This document shows, in pieces, positions 1 to 6,221 of a DNA stretch of 6,221 nucleotides; positions within the stretch are counted from its first letter, which is position 1, and the number at the start of each line of letters is the position of its first letter. Below the pieces are notes generated by a model, which saw only the letters and a program-made list of their open reading frames with translations, made no database searches and had not been told where the DNA came from. Both the position numbers and the translations under genes were made by a program. Origin of the DNA: Methylococcaceae bacterium (GTDB lineage Bacteria > Pseudomonadota > Gammaproteobacteria > Methylococcales > Methylomonadaceae); assembly GCA_030618325.1 (NCBI GenBank), contig JAUXDP010000190.1, positions 1 to 6,221 of the forward strand, written 5' to 3'.

Positions 1-1
1 G

Positions 2-193
2 GCCTCCGACTTTAAAGGCAATGTACTGGAGCTTTTCTCCAAAAAAGGCATGTCGGTTCAAGTTGGTGATGGCGCCACGCAATGGAATGTTGACTTTGGT
101 TTGGGCCATTGGATTACCTACAAGAAATATCGTTGGGGTAAGAAGGTCCATTATGGCAAAGGTGATCTTAACGTTAATCTGCAGTGTGATTAA
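2..193 (+). CDS. 3' end of an unrecognised protein gene (5' truncated by the window edge)
   Basis: The frame starting at base 2 is open for 63 codons from the left edge and ends at TAA (191-193). The visible C-terminus is rich in Lys, Gly and aromatic residues (for example GHWITYKKYRWGKK) and ends NVNLQCD. Its alternating hydrophobic and polar pattern would suit a beta-rich fold. I recognise no family. A perfect hairpin begins 12 bases after the stop, which supports this being a real gene end rather than a chance frame; the other two + frames have early stops. It lies on the same strand as the secreted-protein gene 112 bases downstream, but the hairpin between them suggests separate transcription. 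No domain, signal peptide or membrane segment can be judged from this fragment. Confidence 0.6.
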   Translation, partial: ASDFKGNVLELFSKKGMSVQVGDGATQWNVDFGLGHWITYKKYRWGKKVHYGKGDLNVNLQCD

Positions 194-205
194 TTAGTTG
201 AGACT

Positions 206-239
206 GATTCTGCCCTGGCAATCTTGCCAGGGCAGAATC
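206..239 (+). terminator. Perfect 15-bp hairpin after the upstream gene, probable terminator
   Basis: GATTCTGCCCTGGCA (206-220) is exactly complementary to TGCCAGGGCAGAATC (225-239), leaving a 4-base loop (ATCT). It starts 12 bases after the stop codon at 193. The stem is long and GC-rich in its inner half. It is followed by TCTCTATCTC rather than a true T-run, so it may terminate inefficiently, or mainly protect the 3' end of the upstream mRNA. Confidence 0.6.
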
Positions 240-292
240 TCTATCTCGTAAGAGGTAGGTAATATTAAGAAGTAATTAACTATTGAGAATAT

Positions 293-296
293 GGAG
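293..296 (+). promoter_or_regulatory. Ribosome binding site that decides the start of the VPVPA protein
   Basis: GGAG at 293-296 lies 9 bases before the ATG at 306, a normal Shine-Dalgarno spacing. The alternative in-frame ATG at 291 overlaps this motif and has only a weak GAG three bases upstream of it. Starting at 306 also gives a cleaner signal peptide, with a short basic MRK n-region directly before the hydrophobic core. I see no convincing -35/-10 promoter pair between 240 and 290. Confidence 0.6.
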
Positions 297-305
297 AAAT
301 ATATT

Positions 306-860
306 ATGAGAAAATATGTACTATTTTTACCTTTATTGTTTTTATTTGGAGCTAGTTCTGCTTCAGCAGTGGGTTTATTTCCACCACTAGGTTTGACAAC
401 TCAATTTCCTGATTTCAATACGCAGGGCCTAGAAGTCACATTTGATGGTGTTTCAGGTGATGTATTATTAGAGGCTGGATCAGGAACATCTGGGCAATTA
501 ACAGAGTTTGATGGGGATGCAGGAATGCTTTATGTGCCAGGTTTCTTTAGCTATAAGCTATCTGGAAATGTAAACGATTTGTCTGCCATAGACTTTTCAG
601 CATCAACTAGCGATGACAAGGTTAATCTAACCGGTACTGTGGTTGCGTTTGGTAGTGGTACTGGTGTCCTGGAATTTTTAGTGGATGTTGTTTCAACGGG
701 TACGGTTGATTTTGGCACTAAGCTTGGAATTATAGTGACAAATATTAATAGCAGTGAACCTCAAGCTGATAGCTTTGCAGTACCCGTTCCCGCTGCAGTC
801 TGGTTATTTGCAACCGGTTTATTGGGATTAGTTGCTCGTAGAACTAAAAATACTGTTTAA
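306..860 (+). CDS. Exported protein with VPLPA/PEP-CTERM-type sorting signal
   Basis: The 184-aa product is built like an exosortase substrate. Residues 1-21 form a Sec signal peptide: basic MRK, a Leu/Phe-rich core, then an ASSASA cleavage region. Residues 22-158 are a Gly-, Ser-, Thr- and Asp-rich segment with alternating hydrophobic residues, suggesting a beta-rich extracellular domain; I recognise no named domain and see no cysteines in it. The C-terminus has VPVPAA (159-164), a hydrophobic helix WLFATGLLGLVA, then ARR and a short polar tail, the three-part VPLPA/PEP-CTERM layout. Such proteins are known to be recognised by an exosortase in the inner membrane and sent to the surface or extracellular polymer; no exosortase lies in this window. 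The start at 306 is preferred over 291 because of GGAG at 293-296. The gene is flanked by hairpins on both sides and so is probably monocistronic. The export and sorting call is strong; the specific role is unknown. Confidence 0.88.
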   Translation: MRKYVLFLPLLFLFGASSASAVGLFPPLGLTTQFPDFNTQGLEVTFDGVSGDVLLEAGSGTSGQLTEFDGDAGMLYVPGFFSYKLSGNVNDLSAIDFSASTSDDKVNLTGTVVAFGSGTGVLEFLVDVVSTGTVDFGTKLGIIVTNINSSEPQADSFAVPVPAAVWLFATGLLGLVARRTKNTV

Positions 861-885
861 AGTTTTAATCTTTTAGACCAACTAG

Positions 886-929
886 AGCAGAACTTGAGGG
901 AATCCCCTCTTCCTCAAGTTCTGCTTTTT
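886..929 (+). terminator. Intrinsic terminator of the VPVPA protein gene
   Basis: AGCAGAACTTGAGG (886-899) pairs perfectly over 14 bp with CCTCAAGTTCTGCT (912-925) around a 12-base loop. The right arm runs directly into a T-run (925-929). It begins 25 bases after the stop codon. A smaller alternative hairpin, GAGGG (896-900) with CCCTC (905-909), overlaps the loop and would compete with the main stem. There is no A-run on the left side, so it should act only on + strand transcription. Confidence 0.85.
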
Positions 930-1122
930 AAAAGCGTAAAAATCAAAATATTCCCTGGATTACAAAAGCTTCGTCCAGGTAGAAAGTGCATTCCCCACTA
1001 CTTTCATTCCACATTTCTGAGAAAAAACCTCGGCCGGTGTATACCAATCGAATGATTTTCTAGGCCTTGAATCTAGCTATGAAATTTCCTACAGTTTCAT
1101 TGGAAATATTTCACTGGTGATT
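930..1122. other. Gene-less spacer between terminator and palindromic element
   Basis: I see no credible gene here. One + frame can be read from about 961 to the palindrome but is broken by a TGA near 1018, and its translation (…TTFIPHF, then KTSAGVYQSNDF…) matches nothing I recognise. The opposite strand likewise gives only short broken frames. Minor inverted repeats, CCTGGA/TCCAGG around 954-979 and GAAATTTCC/GGAAAT around 1081-1107, are too short and widely spaced to call. It could be decayed coding or mobile DNA, but this is not demonstrable from the sequence alone. Confidence 0.5.
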
Positions 1123-1123
1123 A

Positions 1124-1282
1124 GGAGCGAGGATTCAATAATATACGAATCTTGACTTGTCTTTTTATCCGTCTTCTGCGTTGTAGCAACAGTTGCGTAG
1201 CTTGCTATGCGCCTGTTGCTACGCCTTAAAGACGAACAAAAATCCTGCGTCAAACTTTCGCATATTATTGAATCCTCGCTCC
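1124..1282. repeat. ~160-bp near-symmetrical palindrome, MITE-like or REP-like element with flanking TTA
   Basis: The two halves are inverted copies. The outer arms, 1123-1149 and 1257-1283, match over 27 bases with one mismatch (ends AGGAGCGAGGATTC / GAATCCTCGCTCCT). The inner arms GTAGCAACAG (1183-1192) and CTGTTGCTAC (1213-1222) are perfect. The centre is GCGTAGC-TT-GCTATGC (1195-1210). Between outer and inner arms the halves still share blocks (TTGAC, TTTTT, CGTCTT), so the whole unit folds into one long interrupted hairpin. If the unit is 1124-1282, both flanks read TTA (1121-1123 and 1283-1285), consistent with a 3-bp target duplication, although short flanks beside palindromic ends are weak evidence. 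It encodes no credible protein. It lies about 45 bp past the stop of the minus-strand helicase gene and could also act as that gene's transcript-end hairpin, though no T-run follows. Confidence 0.75.
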
Positions 1283-1327
1283 TTAGTATTTGAGTCAAGT
1301 AGAAATAATCTCATCAAACCTATATCA

Positions 1328-4300
1328 TCACACCACGTGACGTGCATAAGCAACTTCCACAAAAGGAACCTCCCATAGTTCAACTTTACATCGCGATTGA
1401 TAGGTTTCATCACTGTCAGAGCGATAACGTCTGATCATAGCCAAAACAGTAATGGATTGAATCTGGTTTATTTTGGGCAACCATTTCTGGGTAGCTTTTT
1501 TTGATAAAGCCGCCACCGTCATCTCACCGTCCTTCAAGAGCATTTTGCCACCTTTATTTTCAAAGCGAAGTGGGGTGCCTAAATTTATTTGGGTAATATG
1601 TTGATGAATAGAGTGTGAGGATTTAAAACTACCAGCATAGCTTAAATCAAAATCCTGTAAACCCATTACAGCATAGTGATAGTTACTGCTTGGTTGATTT
1701 TGTTGCTCAATAGTAGCTGATCTGTTTAGAATTGCGTTACCTGAAATCTCATTAAGCAAAGGATTGTTTTGATCTTTTCGATGTAACAGGCAAAGCGTTT
1801 CTTTGGCTCGGGTCATGGCAACATAGAACAGTCTGCGTTGCTCTTCTGTTGCTGGTGTTGTCCAGCCGCCATCAAGGATAAAAATATGAGGGAATTCCAT
1901 GCCTTTAACAGAATGAATAGTGCTGAGAAATACACCATTCCCTAATCGTCTTTCGCGGCGTTGTTCGGCCAGAGTTTCGTAGAGAAATTCTAAGGTTTGT
2001 TGCTGGGCAACTTCACTATCATTAGTTTCTCTTTGCCAGTCTTGCAAGATGGTTTTTAGTTGCTCAACCCAAGTATTCTTGGGTGTATTACTGTATTTTT
2101 TATCCAGATATTTTAACCAGTCACTGGCTCTTCCTAGTGGGGTGGGGCTTTTTTTGATCGCATCCAGTAAGTCAGCATTTTCTCTAATGCGAAAAGGTGG
2201 AGGTTGGCGATCCGCGGGTAACATAATGCTGATTGGGATTTGCTCTGCTTCCAATAAAGCTCTAATTGGACTTAGTAATTGCCATTCTTTAGCCAGAATA
2301 GCGCATTGAGACCATTCCAGACGAATATCCAATTGTTTCAGTCGCAATAATTCAGCGACCGTGGCAAAGGCTTGCTCCTGCTCGTTATTGACAGAAATTT
2401 TTTGGACTCTTCCCTTGCCGAGGGGATCCATTTTGTGCCAACGCCCTCCAGCTTCTAGAGTTTTTCGCCCTTGATTGATTCTGATAGGATGTTGTTGTTT
2501 CATCCGATCATGATTATGCTCTATCAATTGATTGGCAGCAGCAATAATATGAGCGCTGGAACGGTAATTTTCGACCAAGTAATGCGTGCCGGCTTGATAG
2601 TCCTCTTTAAATTGCCGGATAAAACCGATATTCGCGCCACGGAACTGATATATATTCTGGTCATCATCGCCGACGGCTAATAGTGTTAGTTTACTGTCTT
2701 CATCCAGTGTTCGCCCAGCAATGGCTGAAATGAGTTGATATTGTTCAGCATCGATATCCTGATATTCATCGACTAAAATATAGCGAAATCCAGCCAGTAA
2801 ACGATTGCGGATTTCGTCAGTTTCAATACCTAGCAGAGATTTTTCGCCTTGTAGCAATTGAATCGCTTCCTTGATGATAGTGGCAAAATGTTGTTCGCGG
2901 TTTTCCGGGCCTGTACTTTCTGGTGTTAAGGCATGGCCGGTTAGACGTAGGCTAAGGCCGTGATAAGTCTGAATGGTCATGCCTTTTGCATCATCACCAA
3001 CCAGATCAATCAAGCGGTGGCGAAGTTCGGTAACGGCGTTACGATTAAAACACAACACCAGAATACTGCGTGGTGGTACTTGTTTTACTCGCAACAAATA
3101 GGCGCAGCGATGCACCACCACTCGGGTTTTTCCTGAACCTGGGCCTGCCAGAATCAATAAGTTATCATTTTCATGACTGGCGACCAATGCGGCTTGTTGT
3201 GGGTTTTGCAAATCATTAACGATACGTTGAAAGGATTGCTGACTGGTCGCTCGCTCGAGAATTTCTTTGCGATCAGCAAAATAACGTTTCACAAATTCTG
3301 CTTTATCCAGTGAAAAGTAAGCTACTACGAAACCAAGAGCATGGCTTATTTTTTCTAAACCTTGCCTGGCATATTCGTTAATGACATGAACTTGAAAAAT
3401 GCGTTCGCTGTAATGTTGGGATAAAGGTTCAAAGTCACCTTTGCTGTATCGGCGGCCTTTTGATTCGGGCAATATCTGAATGGTCATGGCTTGACGAAAT
3501 ACCGCTAGGCCCTTTTGTAAAGTGATGATTTTTTGTTCATGCAAAAAATTCAATGCTCTTTCGATAGCAGCTAACGGGTCTTTAATTTCGGACTGGATAA
3601 CCGCATCTTGTTTTAGTGCAGCCAGCAAATCTTCTGCTGCAAATTCGACCAGCAAGTCTGATGATGGCGCAGTATTTTTCGGAATGCGTTGGATAATGCA
3701 ATCCAAAGCAATTTTTGCTACGGTTTGACGAAGTTCAGCGGTTTTTCCCAATGCTCTCCAACCACGATTTAGCTTTGCTGAATATTGATCCAGCCCGCGG
3801 TGTTTAATCGTTAAACTACCTTTCATACCTGCTAGCCCTTGTCCGTCTTTACTCAGGCTGGTCAATAACAAGCGCAGAATTTCAGGATTGCTTAGCTCAA
3901 AACCAATATCCAGTAGATGTTGATTAATTAAACGCAGTGATAATTGTTGCCATTGTCCAACTTCAGCGTCAGGCGCTTGTTCTTGCAATACTTTGAGCAG
4001 GCCAAGTTCTAACTTGACGATTTTTTGTAGCAGAGCCGTTGAGGCGCTAGTTACTTTGTAGCGAACATAAGCAGTCAACAATAAGTTCTTTTGAATTAAC
4101 CCAGCTTCGGTCATATCGAATAAGGTACGAATAACTTCCTGACTGGCCGTAGATTTTCGCTTTGTTGGCTTTGTTTCGCTTTCATCTTCCAAAAAAGCAC
4201 TGTGTTGTGCCAGTTCATCTGCACTAAAACCAGCGTCACTTTCGGCATTAAATAATGCTTCGATGATGGCAGACCATCGTTGTTGTTGCCTTTTTGATAG

Positions 4301-6221
4301 CTTCAATTTGGCGATTTTATTTTTTGCTTCATCCATGTTTTTGACCAACGGTCTTCCTTGGAAAACCTGAGTGCGATTTTCATTGCGTTCAATAAAACCT
4401 GCTCGTTCCAACCAGGACACCGCCGTTTTTACCTTGGTATCTGCTGAGTAGTCGGTATTATCAAAAGAAGTTTCAACATGATTGTCCATCAACAATTCGC
4501 CTGTTGTTAACACTACATTGCCGAATTGATCCCTTCTAGTTTTACGTAAGCCTTTTAAGATTTGGGAGATATCGCGTTGACTGACCTGGGAGGTAGCTGA
4601 TAATTTAAATTGAGTATCAATATCATTTTCATCAAACAGCAGAATACATTCCGCATCCTGTTGATCGCGACCGGCACGTCCTGCCTCTTGCAGATAATTT
4701 TCCAGGGAACCAGGAATGTCGGCATGAATAACTAATCGTACATTTTCTTTGTCAATGCCCATACCAAAGGCATTGGTTGCGGTGATTATGCGCGTCGAGC
4801 CAGAAATAAAATTTTCCTGTATGTGTTTTTTTTCTGCACTATCTTTACCAGCGTGGAAAGCTTCAACTTGCCAGTTTTGTTGCTGTAAATATTCGGCGAC
4901 AGATTCGGTGTTTTTCTGTTTGGCACAGTAGATAATGGCGCTGCCACTATCATCTTCATTAGCTAATCTTTCCCCCAGTAATTGGTTGATCCGGGCATAT
5001 TTATCGTTCTGAGTTACCGTTTGCACTTCAAATTGCAGATTGTTTCTTTCCACACCACCTTCAAATATGGTTAATTCCTGAGCCAAATTGGCACGAAAAT
5101 AATCGACAATTTCATCTTTAACATCCTGTTTAGCAGTTGCAGTAAAACATTGTACCGGCGGTAATAGAGCTTTTTGTTGTTGCGCAAAGTCCTTAATAAA
5201 CCGTGCGGCATATAAATAATCTGGACGGAAATCATGTCCCCATTTTGACAGGCAATGCGCCTCATCAAATACCCAGCAGCCAATTTCTCTAAGTGCGATG
5301 GCTTTCTGAAATGACAGGTTGCGTAATTGTTCAGGCGACACATAAAGCACCGCAATATCGCCCATTTGTATGCCTTGCAAAACTTCGCCCCGTTCTGGAG
5401 CGGTCAACATACCGTTTAGTGCCGCCGTGTTCGGTGCGCCGGTTTTATTGCGTAAGTTGTCGACTTGATCTTTCATTAGCGCCTGTAACGGCGAAACTAC
5501 AATGGTTAAAACACCTCGGCGCTGATATCGGACCAAGGCTGGGAGTTGATAACAGAGCGATTTGCCGCCACCGGTTGGCAACACTGCGAACATCGGTGCA
5601 TCGCTCATGGCTGCCTGGACGATGCGTTCCTGCAAGCTACTACCATCAGCGGCTGAAGGTTTGGGCCTAAATGCAGAAAAACCAAAAAACCGGTTAAGTT
5701 GAACGACTGGGTTGTGGATTTCCTGACAATAGCTGCAAGCGGGTTGATTGCAGGGAATATCTCGTAATTGTCTGAGTATCGGAGCCACATTTTCAAATTT
5801 AAGTCTGACCCAGGGAGGCAGCACGGAATTGCCGCCAGCAACTCTAAGCCAGGCCAGGCAATAAGCCAGAGCAGGACGCAACGATGGGTCGGGCAGATAG
5901 GAAGCAATCACTTTATTAAGAGCGGTCGCGCAGACTTTACCGGTAGTCAGTTGTTTAAATAGATCAAACGCTTTGCTGGCGGTAGTTGATTCTGCCCCCA
6001 TCGCCAAAAATGTTTGCTGTAACCCGGTATATTGTTGATTATCAGCAAAGGCGTAATGATAAAAGCTCAGTAGTTCCGTTCCTTGCTGCTGAAGTGCCTG
6101 CCACTGGTCTTGGAACAATAATTCGGATAGTCGAGCATCCGCTAAAGGATCATTTAAACTGTCCCGAACCAGTTTGTAGTTTTTTACCAGGCGATGATAA
6201 GGGTTCTCTGGGAAAGCGATC
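1328..6221 (-). CDS. Giant RecQ-UvrD helicase fusion (5' end beyond the window)
   Basis: This is an ATP-dependent DNA helicase with two complete motors in one frame. Residues are numbered from the TTG at 6118, but 34 further open codons reach the window edge, so the true start lies outside; visible length is 1630 codons. RecQ (SF2) part: FFGFSAFR motif (144-151) with Gln163, Walker A PTGGGKS (181-187), DEAH (285-288) followed by the RecQ loop CLSKWGHDFRPDY, FTATA (325-329), motif V with FGMGID (451-456), and QEAGRAGRD (477-485). A winged-helix-like stretch (about 562-591) follows. UvrD/Rep (SF1) part: NPQQAALV (972-979), AGPGSGKT (991-998), TYHG (1051-1054), VDEYQDID (1116-1123), GDDDQNIYQFRGA (1150-1162), VENYRSS (1182-1188), STIHSVKGMEFP (1399-1410) and FYVAMTRAKE (1431-1440). 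All catalytic residues look intact. A ~380-aa linker and a ~150-aa C-terminal tail match no named domain I know. The four-Cys RecQ zinc site after the motor is absent; C123, C128, C131 and H135 form a possible metal site before it. Both motor types are normally 3'-to-5' translocases, so a role in DNA end processing, repair or defence is likely but inferred. Confidence 0.93.
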   Translation of the reverse strand, partial: IAFPENPYHRLVKNYKLVRDSLNDPLADARLSELLFQDQWQALQQQGTELLSFYHYAFADNQQYTGLQQTFLAMGAESTTASKAFDLFKQLTTGKVCATALNKVIASYLPDPSLRPALAYCLAWLRVAGGNSVLPPWVRLKFENVAPILRQLRDIPCNQPACSYCQEIHNPVVQLNRFFGFSAFRPKPSAADGSSLQERIVQAAMSDAPMFAVLPTGGGKSLCYQLPALVRYQRRGVLTIVVSPLQALMKDQVDNLRNKTGAPNTAALNGMLTAPERGEVLQGIQMGDIAVLYVSPEQLRNLSFQKAIALREIGCWVFDEAHCLSKWGHDFRPDYLYAARFIKDFAQQQKALLPPVQCFTATAKQDVKDEIVDYFRANLAQELTIFEGGVERNNLQFEVQTVTQNDKYARINQLLGERLANEDDSGSAIIYCAKQKNTESVAEYLQQQNWQVEAFHAGKDSAEKKHIQENFISGSTRIITATNAFGMGIDKENVRLVIHADIPGSLENYLQEAGRAGRDQQDAECILLFDENDIDTQFKLSATSQVSQRDISQILKGLRKTRRDQFGNVVLTTGELLMDNHVETSFDNTDYSADTKVKTAVSWLERAGFIERNENRTQVFQGRPLVKNMDEAKNKIAKLKLSKRQQQRWSAIIEALFNAESDAGFSADELAQHSAFLEDESETKPTKRKSTASQEVIRTLFDMTEAGLIQKNLLLTAYVRYKVTSASTALLQKIVKLELGLLKVLQEQAPDAEVGQWQQLSLRLINQHLLDIGFELSNPEILRLLLTSLSKDGQGLAGMKGSLTIKHRGLDQYSAKLNRGWRALGKTAELRQTVAKIALDCIIQRIPKNTAPSSDLLVEFAAEDLLAALKQDAVIQSEIKDPLAAIERALNFLHEQKIITLQKGLAVFRQAMTIQILPESKGRRYSKGDFEPLSQHYSERIFQVHVINEYARQGLEKISHALGFVVAYFSLDKAEFVKRYFADRKEILERATSQQSFQRIVNDLQNPQQAALVASHENDNLLILAGPGSGKTRVVVHRCAYLLRVKQVPPRSILVLCFNRNAVTELRHRLIDLVGDDAKGMTIQTYHGLSLRLTGHALTPESTGPENREQHFATIIKEAIQLLQGEKSLLGIETDEIRNRLLAGFRYILVDEYQDIDAEQYQLISAIAGRTLDEDSKLTLLAVGDDDQNIYQFRGANIGFIRQFKEDYQAGTHYLVENYRSSAHIIAAANQLIEHNHDRMKQQHPIRINQGRKTLEAGGRWHKMDPLGKGRVQKISVNNEQEQAFATVAELLRLKQLDIRLEWSQCAILAKEWQLLSPIRALLEAEQIPISIMLPADRQPPPFRIRENADLLDAIKKSPTPLGRASDWLKYLDKKYSNTPKNTWVEQLKTILQDWQRETNDSEVAQQQTLEFLYETLAEQRRERRLGNGVFLSTIHSVKGMEFPHIFILDGGWTTPATEEQRRLFYVAMTRAKETLCLLHRKDQNNPLLNEISGNAILNRSATIEQQNQPSSNYHYAVMGLQDFDLSYAGSFKSSHSIHQHITQINLGTPLRFENKGGKMLLKDGEMTVAALSKKATQKWLPKINQIQSITVLAMIRRYRSDSDETYQSRCKVELWEVPFVEVAYARHVV

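Noticed and set aside
237..290. Promoter for the secreted-protein gene (TAATAT at 260-265 as a -10 box)
   Set aside because: No -35-like hexamer lies at a suitable distance upstream; the region is simply AT-rich.
291..305. Earlier ATG at 291 as the start of the VPVPA protein
   Set aside because: Only a weak GAG lies three bases upstream, and the ATG overlaps the better GGAG that serves the ATG at 306.
961..1122. Possible relic coding sequence in the spacer (…TTFIPHF stop KTSAGVYQSNDF…)
   Set aside because: One in-frame stop, no recognisable family and no start signal; not enough to call a pseudogene.
1123..1283. CRISPR-like or tandem repeat array
   Set aside because: The repeats are two inverted arms of one hairpin, not direct repeats with spacers.
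1089..1413. Three small reading frames of 61-69 codons across the palindrome on both strands
   Set aside because: They cross the inverted repeat and the end of the helicase gene, share sequence only because the palindrome's arms mirror each other, and have no ribosome binding sites.
5293..5670. 125-codon + strand frame opposite the RecQ motor
   Set aside because: It lies wholly inside the helicase gene on the opposite strand, where the protein motifs are fully conserved; its translation is Arg- and Cys-rich and resembles no protein.
6116..6118. TTG as the start codon of the helicase
   Set aside because: No ribosome binding site precedes it and the frame continues open to the window edge with protein-like residues, so it is an internal codon.

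Overview
The window looks like ordinary chromosome of a gram-negative, exosortase-encoding bacterium, most likely a gammaproteobacterium. The evidence is the VPLPA/PEP-CTERM sorting signal at the C-terminus of the small secreted protein and the type of giant helicase fusion. The A+T-leaning composition together with a palindromic dispersed-repeat-like element would suit a methanotroph-type (Methylococcales) genome. That last point is an inference from general resemblance, not a demonstrated assignment.

Layout from left to right. Positions 2-193 hold the 3' end of an unrecognised + strand gene, followed by a perfect 15-bp hairpin (206-239). Positions 306-860 encode a 184-aa exported protein with an N-terminal signal peptide and a C-terminal VPVPA-type sorting tail. 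It has its own ribosome binding site (293-296) and a good intrinsic terminator (886-929). Positions 861-1327 contain no credible gene. After the terminator and about 190 bp of featureless DNA comes a nearly symmetrical ~160-bp palindrome (1124-1282) flanked by TTA on both sides, best read as a MITE-like or REP-like element.

Positions 1328-6221 on the minus strand are one uninterrupted reading frame that runs off the right edge. It encodes a giant helicase in which a complete RecQ-type SF2 helicase and a complete UvrD/Rep-type SF1 helicase are joined by a long linker, with a further ~150-aa tail. The TTG at 6118 that could be taken as a start is not the real start: the frame is open for 34 more codons to the window edge. 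The residues there resemble the end of a DEDDh-type exonuclease, so the full protein may be an exonuclease-RecQ-UvrD three-part enzyme.

The + strand genes converge on the helicase gene, with the palindrome between them. Nothing suggests that the secreted protein and the helicase work together. The helicase is presumably a DNA repair, recombination or genome-defence enzyme acting in the cytoplasm, while the VPVPA protein goes to the envelope or outside. No RNA gene, CRISPR array, phage gene or transposase is visible.
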